Source: Armillaria gallica
Lineage: Eukaryota; Basidiomycota; Agaricomycetes; Agaricales; Physalacriaceae
Reading direction: 5' to 3'
Length of the DNA: 64,000 nucleotides
Assembly: GCA_037576215.1 (NCBI GenBank)
Contig: JBANDB010000014.1
Location: 124,001-188,000, forward strand
Within the stretch, counting starts at the first letter, position 1, and every line of letters starts with the position of its first letter. The notes under the pieces were generated by a model. It did not search any database. It saw only the letters and a program-made list of their open reading frames with translations, and was not told the origin of the DNA. Of the stretch, positions 8,807-21,042 are shown in pieces. A program made the translations under genes and the position numbers.

Positions 8807-11156
8807 ATGGCCTTCTACAGCTCCCCCTTCCCCGATGTTCCCATCGTCAATCGCTCCCTTTTCACCCACCTGCTGCACAAGAGTAGTAGGGATGGTAAAC
8901 TCGTCGGCGGCCACCCTGCTGATTCACCTGTCTTCGTCGACTCTGCTACTGGGACTGTCTTGACTCGAGAGAAACTGCGATTTCTGTGTCTTTCTCTCGG
9001 ATACGGTCTCCGACATCATGGTGAAAAACGAGGGGATACGATCCTCCTCTTCTCACCCAATGCGCTCGCTTATCCTGTCGTCCTTCTCGGTGGTGCGTCC
9101 TTCGCGTGTAGATAACGCCTATATAACTGAAGACTGTTGCAGCAATCGCTGCCGGCCTAAGATGCACGTTGGCCAATAACGCTTACACTAGCCACGAGCT
9201 TGCACATCAATACACGGACAGTCGGGCACGGCGTATATTTACGACCGAGGACAGTCTGCCTGTTGTGCGCGCGATGTTCGAGGAAATTGGTGTGAAAGCT
9301 GATGAAGCTGATGCGAGGATTATCATTCTTGGCAAGAGCCTAAAATGGGCGGGTGGCCCATCTGCTCCCCGCACGTCAAGTTTGCTGCACATGGAAGATT
9401 TGCTCGGAATCGGCTTGTTGGAAGAAGAGGAGAAATTTGATGGGGATCGCGCGCATGAGACTGCCCTGTTGTGTTATAGCTCAGTAAGCGCCTACCTTCC
9501 GTTACGGCATTCAGTTTAATCTTAATACGGCACAGGGAACAACCGGTAAACCGAAGGTGCGCCTCGTCCCTTGATGTGCATCTCTCATCACAATACTAAA
9601 GATCTACTAGGGCGTCGAGGTAAGCCCAGACCTTTTCATATCTCTATGGCGTAGCCATCTTCAAGTTCTCTCTCTGTGTGCCTCGTATCGGTCTCTCCAA
9701 AGACCCGATGATTAGCAAGTATGTCGTGGACTAACTCCTTTTTCAGACTACACACCAAAATCTCACATCGGAGATTGACATGCTCGCCGCAGTATGGACT
9801 CATGGTACTGGGAACAAACATCTCGGTTTCCTGCCCATGTATCACATCTATGGCGCCGTCATCATCCTTTTTCTCACCCAAAAACTCGGGCATACGAGTT
9901 TCATCCAAGAGCGCTTTGACCCAGTGCGATTTTGCGAGGACATTCAAAAATACAAGATTCAAATTGTTATGCTTGTTCCACCCATAGCAGTATTCCTCTC
10001 CCGGCACTCATGTAATTCCGTCCTATTATTTCAAAAATTGCCATCTCACTCATGTCTACAGTGGTGGAGAAATTCGACCTTTCGTCGTTGAAGTTGTTGA
10101 CGTCTGGAGCTGCTCCATTAGGCCCTGAATTGTCGAATCAGGTGGGTGGCGAACCAGACCCATCCCTGCTTTCTTAACTCAAACCATAAAGGTCACGGCT
10201 CGACTGCCGTCGCTCAACGTAAATGCGGCGGTCATTCAAGGTTTCGGCATGACTGAACTTTCACCCGTAACACATCTGCTACCCGTGGCCGATGCAACAC
10301 GAAAGGCAGGGAGCATAGGTTTACTCCTGCCTAATCTTCAATCCAGAATTGTTGACGAAGATGGACGTGATGCTCAGCCGGGAGAGATGTGGATTAAAGG
10401 GCCTGTCGTGATGAAGGGGTATATCAACAATCCAACCGCAACCGTGAACACCGTCACGAAGGACGGGTGGCTGAAGACGGGTGACATCGCAATCAGGGAT
10501 GATGAGGGATATTTCTTCATCGTAGATCGGGTGAAGGAGTTGATCAAGTACAAGGTGAGATCTGGTTTCATTGGGTAGCCTCGAAGTTTGGACTGAGTTC
10601 CATAATGCAACCAGGGATTCCAAGGCAAGTTTTGCATGAAACATTATTTCATCGCCTAAATTTACCGTACTCCTGTCAGTTCCTCCGGCAGAGCTAGAAA
10701 GCGTACTTCTCAGTCATCCTGGAGTGGCTGATGTGGCTGTGATTGGTATTGAAGACGCTGCAGAAGCTACGGAGCTACCTAGGTAACTCCTTCACTTTTT
10801 CCTAGTATTATTTGCTGAATAGCCATGCCAGAGCATATGTCGTACCTACGCATCCCGAGAAAGTGAAGACTGACGCGCAGAAGGCTGAGTTTGGCGCGCA
10901 GATAGCCGAATGGATGAAGTCCAAAGTCGCTAAGCATAAATTTTTGCGTGGAGGTACGCTTCTAAAGCCCTTAGTCACATTCATCATGGTAACATTCATC
11001 ATAGGCGTCGTGACAATTGATGTTATACCCAAGAGGTGAGTGCATAATGATTTTACGATACGCCCATTGACATGAATTCTGCTTAGTGCGGCGGGGAAGA
11101 TTCTTCGACGGCAGCTGCGTGATCTGGCGAAGAAGGAGATACGGAGTCGATTGTAA
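8807..11156 (+). CDS. 4-coumarate-CoA ligase-like AMP-dependent acyl-CoA synthetase
   Basis: Twelve predicted exons (8807-9092, 9143-9483, 9536-9556, 9611-9619, 9747-10011, 10062-10141, 10192-10554, 10615-10624, 10680-10782, 10832-10953, 11005-11035, 11087-11156) give 566 aa, the usual length for ANL-superfamily ligases. The P-loop GTTGKPKGVE spans exons 3-4; further motifs are GFGMTELSPVTH (A5), GWLKTGDIA and VDRVKELIKYKG, and the catalytic lysine motif SAAGKILRR lies near the C-terminus. The protein ends in SRL, a PTS1-type tripeptide, so a peroxisomal location is likely. The family adenylates carboxylates and forms CoA thioesters; the true substrate (aromatic or fatty acid) cannot be read here. 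Exon 4 is 9 nt, exon 8 is 10 nt, and the intron after exon 8 starts with GC (10625). Confidence 0.93.
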
Positions 11157-11438
11157 TACCCACATTCTCAGACTGTATTTCGCATGGGTACTGTCACTGT
11201 TTAGTCTAGTTTTACGCTAATAACTTTGAGTACTACGAGCGGGCGAAGCATCAGAAAGTAGAACATTGGCTCTTCTACAACTACAGGAACGAGAGACCTA
11301 CTATCTGTACCGCTTTATATTCCAGCGCATCGTTGGCTCTTGCTCCATATATGGGAATGCATTCAGTGGCTGTGCTCCAGCCGGTCAACAGGAATACAAA
11401 ACTGTTAGGGTGACCTTGCATCAACAGCACCTAATATT

Positions 11439-11462
11439 GTCCCCTTCGGGGTGACATACGAA

Positions 11463-11493
<31 letters not shown>

Positions 11494-11541
11494 GGCCCCT
11501 GCACAAGGATGACACGCTTTCCCGGAGTGGTAGATCTACGG
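11439..11541 (+). ncRNA. U6 spliceosomal snRNA
   Basis: The core is nearly identical to U6 across eukaryotes: a 5' stem-loop CCCCTTCGGGG at 11441-11451, then CATACGAAAAAATTGG, ACGATACAGAGAAGATTAGC (the ACAGAGA box) and ATGGCCCCTGCACAAGGATG (the AGC triad region and the U4-pairing sequence). No intron interrupts it. The 3' end is uncertain; T-rich sequence follows around 11550-11560. I found no clear B-box downstream. It is transcribed by Pol III in known systems and forms the catalytic core of the spliceosome. Confidence 0.95.
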
Positions 11542-11861
11542 ATCTCAATATTTATTTTATTGCTCTTGCATTGTTTACCACGGCGACGTGGCTGCGCGCT
11601 GTAGTTTTAACTTTTGTCACTTCGTCGCATTGCTGAGTGCATCCTTCCACGGGCCATTGGGCCTGGTTTCGTCCCAGTAAGAAACGGCAAGAAGCCTCAT
11701 GCAGGCAGACTTATAATAATTTATTGTATCAAAACGGTAATACAATACCCTTCGGTAGGTAGGTAGGTCGCCCAGTGAGAGCTTAACCAATTTATTGTAC
11801 TTACTGTCGAGCACGAATCTCTCAAGCCTTATATTTTACAATTCTTACCGTGCTCTCATCA

Positions 11862-14483
11862 CTACGCGCCTCTTTTTATGATATCAGCAGCCTGCAGGGC
11901 ATCAGCGAAGGCCTCGAGTATAGCGTGTTACCTACCATCTCTCCCACAGCGTATGCGCTGGACTGTGTATGACTTGCTAATTCCTATTAAGGCAGTTAGT
12001 CAAGTCCATCGGCCATCGAATCCACTCACCATCGGAAACACAGACATGTCAACCTATAGCAGTATTAGACTCGACAACTATACAAACAGTCGATGTCGAC
12101 ATACCACACGCAGGTTGTCTGTTCCATAAACTCTTAGTGTATTATCTACTACACCCCCCAGCTCCCGAGGCATCATTGCTGCAGTGCCGAGCGGGTGGTA
12201 TACCGTAGAGCATGTGTTCTTGACAAACTCCCTCAGTCTATCGCCTTCCAAGTCGTCCTTGGTCGGAAACACTAGTCCATCTGGTACCACAAGCTTAGTA
12301 AGCGGTTCGGTCTCGTAAAGCTTCAGCGCCAATTTGACTGTATGTATAAGAATCTCAAGATCGACAGAGTTGGAAAAGTATTGTGGATCGATGGACGGCG
12401 GCTCTGATGGGTCACTCGACTGGATGTGCACGCTCCCTCGAGAGAAGGGATGCAGAATACTAGCGTTAAGCGTCATATATCTCTTCCTGGGTTTGGGCTG
12501 GAGCGTGGGCACAGGGAAGTGACCGTTGTAGAAGGATATTCTGAAGGATGAGTCACAGGATAATTTGCGCTGGGCAGAGATCGTGACTCACTCTCCCTGT
12601 GCATGATTGTCATCACAGAACCACCGTTGCTGGATCGCATACTGCTTTGCGAGACCGGCGCGAAGCTGAGGATTGCTTATGCTGGCGAGGTAGGCAGTGC
12701 ATTGAACGTTGGCTGCGTCCCGCCATGCTTGAGTGTCGCCGAGCTTTGATGCGGGAATAAAGATATACGCAGGAGCTTGAAGCGTCGATAAAAGACCCTT
12801 CTGCTCTTTACTGCGTAGGCATGGAATAAACCACTAGACGAACTGTCAGGTCAATGCACATACTGCAGCTCGGCGTGTCTCTGCGCTTCCGCGGCGTCCT
12901 GTAGCACGTCCACCGTTTCCAAGGATGCGTCAATCTCGGCGACAGTGAAAGCCATGACGTGATCCTCTGTATTCAATCAGGACATTTGTTGCGACAAGTG
13001 AAACTTCGGCACTTGCGCAAGTTCTCGCCCACTCCAGGAAGTTCCACTAGAGTCTCGATACCGTGCTTCTCAAGAATTCTGGGATTCCCGATTCCAGAAA
13101 GCTACCCGAGTATTTTCGGCTGAGGATATGATGATGTAATTTTGAATACGAACCTCTAGAAGCTTAGGAGATTGGAGGGATCCTGCGAAATCCTTGAGAA
13201 GACTGTACAAAGCCTACACGAGTTTGAGGAAGTACCGGCTGAGAGTATAACATCCTTCTTTACAGCTGCCCATAAACGCGACCCATCCTTTATGAATTCG
13301 ACGCCGATGGCTCTTTTCTTGCCTTCTCCCAAATCTCCTGTATTAAAGATGACCTGAAGGGTTCTTCGTTTTTGTTCCATGATGCTGTAACTACAAAAAA
13401 AAAACATGTACCTTCGTAGCTGAAGCTCCTGTCAGCACCAAAAAATTCGGCCGTTCCGCATTGGGTTCGTAATATCCTGTTGCTGCATACGATCGCGTTG
13501 CTGTTCGTGGATCCACGGTGTTGTAAACGAATGTCGACCCGACAGCGAAGCCTCCACCCTACATTCCAGATATTGATAACAGAAACAACACGCAATGAGG
13601 AGTGAGGTAATTACGGGTTCAGGGTTCCTCGGGACATGCAAATGTTCCAGTGCATCGAAAAGCTTGGCATAAACGGGGCTTTGAGACGTCGAAAACGACT
13701 TGATAATGGGTCCTGTAAAATAATGGGAATGGGAATGAGAGGTGTACCTCAGTTAAGCGGGAGTAGACGTACCGTTTTTCCCATGGAGTGCGGGATCTGG
13801 TCCGATCGCGAGTTCTTGAACTTGCTCCGGTGTGCGTTCACTTGGTACCGTGTGCTCGCTCTGCAAAGAATAAATTTCCTTTCCTTAAGCAATCGCACTA
13901 AAAAAGACAGATGTTCTCGCACTCTTTTCGTAGCTTCAAGTAAGGAATGCCAGTTCCATCCCTTATTTCCTAGCTCTTCAATGGCATCATACTCGTCCTT
14001 CGATGGCCTCACTAGTCCGAGAAAGTTGATCTACACATCTTAATATGCATCATTGACTCGAAGGAGTGAATTCTCATTCACCTGCGACGAGCCGCCTAAG
14101 CCTTTACCCTGAGGCAATCGCATCTTCCTGCCATTGACGTGCGATTGGTCCTCAGTATAAAATGTCCAATCATAAGCGGGATTTGATACCGCACCCCCGA
14201 GGAAGCCTGGAAATCATCAAACACTGCGCTTTGTGATGGAGAATGACGCTAAAAGTAAACCTGGAACATCGATAACAGGCACATTAGGGTTGTATTCGCC
14301 TGCTTCAAGTACGCCCACAATAGTATCCCGGTCCTCGCTCAATCTACCAACTCTCAGCATGATATATAGAATATAGCGAGATTGAGCGTACCTAGCAGCA
14401 AGACAGAGGCCGGCCGTTCCACCTCCCACAATGAGATAGTCAAGGGGCCTGTTGAGAAAATCCTTCAATGATACGATAGGCAT
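11862..14483 (-). CDS. GMC oxidoreductase (aryl-alcohol oxidase/glucose dehydrogenase-like)
   Basis: Sixteen predicted exons (14392-14483, 14261-14343, 14082-14206, 13923-14030, 13773-13860, 13615-13712, 13412-13558, 13236-13353, 13154-13182, 13017-13101, 12864-12966, 12592-12810, 12105-12540, 12030-12053, 11936-11983, 11862-11891) give 610 aa, with every phase consistent. The FAD-binding GGGTAGL lies at residues about 20-26 and VLEAGE about 20 residues further on; GMC signatures KGLGGSS and LPGVGENLQDH follow. The catalytic histidine lies in STVYHPLGTAAM, and the second catalytic position is in VDMSVFPMELASHTQ. No signal peptide is evident, so an intracellular flavoenzyme is likely. The substrate cannot be inferred. 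The intron at 12967-13016 has a GC donor, which is needed to restore the Gln of ENLQDH. Confidence 0.93.
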
Positions 14484-16571
14484 TCAGTCGATACTCTGGT
14501 CCTTTCAGTGAAATCGCATTTTATATCGAGGAGAAGGGCCTCCGTATTCCAGATCGAGGATAAGCTAAGTACTTTCGCGTCCGATATCAGACGTTTCTGA
14601 TGTCGCTGCATTGACGCTGCTCGGGATTTTCCGAAGCACTGATGGCCAATGATTGACTTTCTCCGTCTCAGAGTCGATCGCTCAGTCAGTCAACAATAGA
14701 GCTATAGGACACGCAGTCTAGCTGTGTGTCGTTTAGCCCTAGACCGCAGTAATGAAGGAAGGGCTCAACGTGATTCCTACCCCAACTGCTTCCATACGCC
14801 GTACATTTTGCAGACCCAGTCGAGTCGCGGTGGGCTATCCGTCCTAGTGCTTCGAAGCGCTACCTACCTAGTTATCAGAAGATTGCCCGTAAATTCCGTC
14901 CTACTTCATCCAATGATCCGCCTCTAGTCGCGAATGATAGCGCTGATTTGGAGCACTATCAGGGCCTTTGAGGAACACATATCAGTGGGTACGCGGGATA
15001 GCTGTGAATCAGCGGCTTTCTCACAACAAGTCGTGGACATCAGCTGCCTCTGCTGCCTGACTGCCCCATTGTCATGCTTCACCCAGCTTGGAATGCTGGC
15101 AACAGCAACGACTCAATGATTATTCGCCTTACAGCTTCTTCTCGGGTGCCTATTGTCGTCTCACACCCACAACCCTCTGCTTATGGAGAGTGTCAACGTC
15201 GACACCCACGCGTGCATATCGCTCGGCACGACCTTCGATTCTATGATGGTTCCCAGCACGAAACAGACATATAAGACGTTTCGTTGAGACTAACCGCCCC
15301 CAATCCTAGCCAAGCTAATGAAGCTGAACATCGTCCTCTCCGTCTACATTCACTTCTTGGCTGCGTCGGCAGCTCTGATATGTGAATACTGCTTCTGTTT
15401 TGAGGACGCTGCAAATATCGGCCTCCCAATTCTGACCAGTCAGTAGTGCGCTGTATCCCTCGAGAATTCGACTACTCACTTCTGTATGGAAGCCAAGGGA
15501 GCGTGCGACGGTTTTCAGACCTTGACTGGATGCGAGACGAAATTAGTCCTTTGCCTAGATGGCATTGCCTCGGAGAAAAATGCCACCGACATCCAGTAGG
15601 TTTTTTGAACACTGGCTACTTGATATCTTTCCTAACAATCCTCGAGAGCAGATAGTAAATGACTTCAAAGGGAGGATGCCACTCTATATTTGATTTCTCT
15701 ATCCTGCCGATCAGCGCGCACACAGTATAGGTTTTGAAATGGGAAAGATGCCAATATTCAGTCGTACAGTCCGCTGTTGCTTGGTAATTTGAGTCTTTGA
15801 AAGTTGCATGGAAGTCGCAAATTGCAATTCCATTTGATATTACTATAATGTAGTCTCGTAGCTCGCACCACTGCCAAGCTACAATCAGAGACGAGGATCC
15901 ATCGCTAAATATACCGGCACATACCTCCTCAGCAGGCTCTTCGTCCAGACTCCGTAAAATTCGAATAAAATCCGACTTCCTGCCTAGCTAGCGCTCCGAT
16001 GATGCAAAATAAGTTTTCGGGCTCGGACATCGACCTTGGAAGGACAGCGACAATGTTTCAGGTTAAGCTCTGAGCCTGTTAGATCCTTGATGGTGAGAAG
16101 ACATAGGAGACACGTGGATCACGATCGACACGTGAGTAGGTCCAACAGTCAACCAATCGACGTCATAATAAGCTTTCAACCATCAGCATACACAGTACAA
16201 TTATTCGACTAATGATCTTCCCTCCAAAGCGCGCTACAACTTTTTCGAAAACCATTTGTTGAGCTAAGGGATAGGAGCTGGTTGTTTTAATGTACCCGTT
16301 CACTACAGCGTTTTGCAGTCCTTGTTGAGGGATGCATGGCGTCAGGGGGACAGAGAGGGCCGTGGAACTTCAATTTGGCAGAAGTCGCATAGTGAACTAG
16401 TGAGGTAGTGAGTAATGTCGCCTCATTTCTTCGACAATATTCCTGACTGGCGCTAGATGGCATCGCTGCCGGTAATTCGGCGTGCTGTCGTGATCCTGCA
16501 CGGGGATAGGTAATGGCCGTGTTCAAAACGCACCGTGGGCGGCAAATTCTTCTTTACTTCCAGCGTTCAAC
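14484..16571. other. Gene-poor region upstream of DUF6535 gene
   Basis: About 2.1 kb with only short ORFs and no recognisable domain. It contains one copy of a 0.3 kb dispersed repeat (15855-16171). No transposase or reverse transcriptase motif was seen. Confidence 0.6.
15855..16171 (+). repeat. Dispersed 0.3 kb repeat, copy 1
   Basis: Shares ordered blocks with 20414-20754 in the same orientation: CTCGTAGC, GCACCACTGC, GACGAGGATCC, GGCACATACCTCCTCA, AGGCTCTTCGTCCAG, CTCCGATGATG, TCGACCTTGGAAGG, AGCTCTGAGCCTGTTAGA and AACCAATCGACGTC. Indels separate the blocks. There is no coding capacity and no clear terminal structure. It could be a solo LTR or a MITE-like remnant, or a duplicated 5' region. 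Confidence 0.7.
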
Positions 16572-19500
16572 ATGTCTACAGCATCTGACGTCCTTCCCGA
16601 GAATTCTGGAGGGCCAGCGGTCACCAAACCAGAGGTCACGAATGTCGAAACCACGGGTAACCTTGATGAGGAAGATGTCGCTGCTCCAGTGCAATCGTAC
16701 GCTGAATATGTTGATCCTGCCAAGTCGAGCAAGAGATTCGGACTGAAAGGATCTGCTCCTTTCCGGCCTCCCAAAGGTAAATCACATTTATGTGCCAATG
16801 AAATTGGTCTCATCGAACGACATCAGGCAATGATCCTTTCAACTATGAAGAAAAGTATCCAGAAGATTCATATGGAGAAGAGATGGGAGCGAACGCTAGG
16901 GTATTTCGGACCTACCTTGATGAGCGTGCGATATATGATGCAAATATGGTCGAAGAGTCAAGGGATGGTGTTGATGTTCTTCTCGTTTTCGTACGTCACC
17001 CATCTTTTATTCTTCTCTTTGCTCATCTCTTTGTGCTAGGCGGGTCTGTTCTCGGCCGTCGTCACAACTTTCGTCGTCCAAACGTCTCAGAGTCTACAAG
17101 CAGACTACTCAGAAATGTCTGCCAATCTACTCTTCGAGATGATCAATATCCAGCGCGCTATTGCAAACGGTACTTCCTTGGACAATGTCACTCCTTCCCC
17201 CCTTAGCCCCAACATTCCTTTCATTGCGTCGGCCTCCAGTGTCTGGGTGAATGGCCTATGGTTCACCAGTCTTGCACTCAGTCTCACGACAGCGCTCGTG
17301 TCGGTGCTGGTCAAGCAATGGCTCCACCACTATATGGCCCTACCTTCTGGAACACCGCGGGAGCGGAGTCTTCTGCGACAGTTCCGATTTGCGGGACTGC
17401 AGAAATGGCGTATTCTCGTTATCATCGGCCTACTCCCTGTTCTTATGCACATCGCCCTTGCCATCTTCTTCATTGGCCTCGTGATCTTCCTCGGTCCATT
17501 GCGTGGATCCATTGCTTGGGTCGTTGGCACGATCACGGTCATCGCGTGTACGGCATACTTGATGGCGCACATCCTGCCTCTCATTTTCCCCCAGTGCCCC
17601 TACCGCACCTCCTTGTGTGACCTTCTCCATATCTCATACGGTTATGTGATGGAGTATGCCGTACATTACCTCAGGCACTGTCTTCGCCGATCTAGGATGG
17701 ACATGTACATTACACTGCCCGACGAGTCTGCCTCCAGCGTTGCGAGATGGGGGGACTTGAAAAAATTGGAGTCAGATGCAGTAAAGTCAGTATCGGGTGA
17801 ATTATCAGTCGAGGCCCTTCATTGGCTCTTTTCTATGTCCTCGAATCCTACCGTCCAGAGTATTGTCGTTCAAGCTATTGGCGGTTTGCATCCAGCATTG
17901 CAGGAGAAAGCGAAAGGGCTGTTCAATGTTATTGGCTTAATGGAGCAATTGTTAGGGCAGTGTGTCGTTCCAAGTCCAACACAGCCCTGGAATTGGACAC
18001 CAGCCGCTGGCCTAGAGATGAAGCTTGAGCGGTTACTACGCTGCAAGCTAGTTCTCCGTTACCGTTCACACTCCTTCATTGACCTCCCAGACACCCCAAG
18101 TATTGAACTTCCACTACGTGCCGTGGCCCCAGTAGAAATGTACACTGGTCGAGAATATCTGTTTCTCAAAGAGGTTTTCCACAATGCAGCCGTGACATTC
18201 TCCGGTCACGAGTTATGGTGTTTCCATCCCATCGTCTGGATAAACCTTATCAACGATGCAGCCTCAGGGCTGGAGTCCTTTTCCGTGGACATCACGAATG
18301 ATCCTTTTGCAAGATCTATGCAGGGCAGTTCTTCCTACACTCATAGACTCTCTTCAAATGGACGGACTCGACTTCAAAAAGGACAATGCCCAATCAAGTG
18401 ATAAATCCATATCATTTCATGATGCTATCCACACATATTTGTTCAGTGACATGACAACCTATCTCCTACGGGTGTTTGCTATATTTGTGCACCCCTCAAA
18501 TGTTCCTTCCATCCCTCCATCCCTGCGAATTCTCTGGATGTTTGCTGAATTTCTTATCTCAAGGCTTTCCTTGGAAGAACACGCCGATCCAGGTGACCGT
18601 GTAATTGAGCTCCAAGCTCTTTCCTCTGTATTTTATGGCATCGCACTCCATGACTTATCTTCGTCTTCTGAGGCAAATGCTGCTGTCTTCAAGGTCCTTG
18701 ATTGTTTTATCACGGATACTCTGAAATCTTCATGGCTGGAAGCATACCCTTATCTGTATTCCAATGCCCTAAGGGCTTACTTCAAGCTGGCCCAAACGCG
18801 ATGGCATACCATCTCACCTAGGTCTCTGGAAGCACTCATCAATTTCATGTTCGATCATTACAACTTCACATTTGAACGCTATGGAGCACTGGGCTATGAA
18901 TGTACAATCATAGCCGAAGGTCTTTGCAAAGGTAGCCTGACAATGTGCAGTGTCTTTCACACTGCACGATGCTTGGAGTATTTCGGATATCACGGATATC
19001 GCCCATGGATGATAGATATCATTGAAGGCTACCTTTCCTCATTTGGATGTCACTCAAAATCATGTCTTGAAAATTCGGTCATACAGGATCATATCGATTA
19101 TCTTCATACACCCGACATCCTTCTCAATGTTTGCTCTTTCCTGGCTGTTGGTGCCGGTGGCCCTGTTGGATACGGCGGATGGCGAGTCAAGAAGAATATT
19201 CTGTTGCTCGTCCAGATTCGGCCCGATGCTCCTGTATGGGATGGATGCCGGCGCCGCCTTCGACAATTGCTTGAAGAGGATGGAATAGACTTTTTCCATC
19301 GGCAGACTTACGTTCATGGAATCACGCGATTTGCTTTGTCGGAAGAGAGAATAGCGGAACAGAGGGAAAATATTCGTTTCGCAATTGAGGTCCTGGACGC
19401 ATTTTTCTCGGGCGAGTTGGAAGACGAACTGGTGAGCATTTACAGAATTACCCTGCCGAGTCCCGGCTGAAATAATTTTAGCCTGAGGAGGAAGGCAACA

Positions 19501-19646
19501 TTCGCCGTGAACATCCCGCTGCAGCTGGACCGGATGCTTCGCCGATTCCACGAACTCGGGCGGGCTGGTGCGGTCGCCTGCATCACTTATTACCTTGGCA
19601 TAGCCACGAAGAGACAAGCGACGACGACGCTGCGAAGAGCGTTTGA
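16572..19646 (+). CDS. DUF6535-type membrane protein, apparent frameshift
   Basis: Predicted exons 16572-16776, 16827-16990, 17040-19431 and 19482-19646. The N-terminal third carries the DUF6535 pattern of Agaricomycetes: YGEEMGANARVFRTYLDE, AGLFSAVVTTFVVQTSQSLQ, LWFTSLALSLTTALVSVLVKQW and the hydrophobic pair around LLPVLMHIALAIFFIGLVIF and AWVVGTITVIACTAYLM, suggesting four membrane segments. The C-terminal half is helical and has no name that I recognise. Near 18295-18305 the reading frame must move by one base to pass from the first ORF (ending 18401) to the second (open to 19470); no intron of normal length fits. It is either a recent pseudogene or a sequence error. The function of the family is unknown. 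Confidence 0.72.
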
Positions 19647-21042
19647 GTTCATCAGCCGGCCCAAGTAATCTTCAGCACCTTGAGTTCATATTGGAAGGTT
19701 CTCCCAGTAAGCGATGAATTGACGTACGATCGATGATAAGCTATGAATCGGATAGTCATAGAAAGGTCAGATTCTATAGTGGGTAGATAGATACTCGAGT
19801 GATAGTAGGTTATTGTAGTAAATGAATGTAGGAAATGAAGCACCGGTAATGTAACCACGCCATGAACCAGAAAAAGGAATATCCGCGGGAGTGATAGATC
19901 AGGATAGAGTGGAAACGCGCGCCGAGGAGTGTTGAGGTGCAATTCGTGTATTGGATACGACAGGAAGAGGGGACGGAGAGCGCTCTGGGACAAAGACCAG
20001 CGATTCGTCGCCCCTTAGAAAGTATATTGACAGGCTTGTACCATTGTGCCCATGGTTCGACGATCTCTGAATTCGCTGAGCGAGGCCACTGGCCAAAGGA
20101 GAAGTCGGAAGGATGTCGTATTTCTAGCGTCGAAAAGCTCCGTGAGAGTCCGTTTTGAACTCGAGCTAGAAACAAGGTTCGTTAGCAAATTCTGTGAGAA
20201 ACTTGGGTTGGACTTTCTGCAGACATCGCGTGAGGCGTGTCGAGCGTATTGAGAACAACGCCTTGCTGGAAGGCTAGGCGCACTGCCCAGGGAGACAAGG
20301 TGACTTGAAGCCAGGCGCTCAGCCATGTAACGGGCAGATAATTCAGCTGGAAGGAAACCGACGGAAATTTGCGTGAAAAGTGGATGAAGTTGTGATTGAT
20401 ACAATTGGTACACGTCTCGTAGCCGCACCACTGCAGAAACGAGGATCCGTTGCTAGATATACTGGGCCCTGGCACATACCTCCTCACCAGGCTCTTCGTC
20501 CAGTCTCTATAAAATCCAACTGCTGTCTAACCAGCGTTCCGATGATGTGAAAAGGAGATTTCGGGCTCAATTGTCGACCTTGGAAGGTTGAGCGCTCAGC
20601 TCTGAGCCTGTTAGAGATGCTTGATGGTGCATGGCGCATGGTTGAGGCTGCCACCGAACTGGAAGGAGGAAAAGGCAGCCACGGTCGTGGCCGTGGCCGT
20701 GGTAGGTCACGATCAACCCTTATGTCCCACGAACCAATCGACGTCTTTGTCGCAATGTCTAGGCTCACCACCATTTACTGATTGGACGGTCATCCTGAAT
20801 CTGAAGGTCCGCCTGCATATAATATAACAGAACGGTGATTGCTCCGTTTCGCTGCTATTGCTGTCGTCGTGAAGCTGATGGTGGGTCCTAGAGTACATGC
20901 ACCATCGTACCGTACCCTGTAATGATGAGATGAGATGTAGTCAAATCCATATCGGTCGTTGCCGTCTGCAAACACATCCCTTGTGGCACATGGTCAGCAT
21001 CATGCGGCATATGCTCCCTTCGCGTCTTTACATACCACCACG
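19647..21042. other. Intergenic region with second repeat copy
   Basis: About 1.4 kb. It holds the second dispersed repeat (20414-20754) and a short CGTGGC-type tandem stretch at 20680-20703. I see no gene. Confidence 0.6.
20414..20754 (+). repeat. Dispersed 0.3 kb repeat, copy 2
   Basis: Same order of conserved blocks as 15855-16171, with an insertion of about 60 bp before the last block (AACCAATCGACGTC). It carries a TATAAAA-like string at 20508-20514 that is changed in copy 1. The two copies bracket the DUF6535 gene and lie upstream of two plus-strand genes. Confidence 0.7.

Noticed and set aside
13430..13450. Apparent frameshift in the GMC gene at the poly-A/T run
   Set aside because: The run has six bases, which keeps ERPNFLVLTGASATK in frame.
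19060..19617. 185-residue minus-strand ORF within the DUF6535 gene
   Set aside because: Antisense to the second half of the gene and its last intron; no motif.
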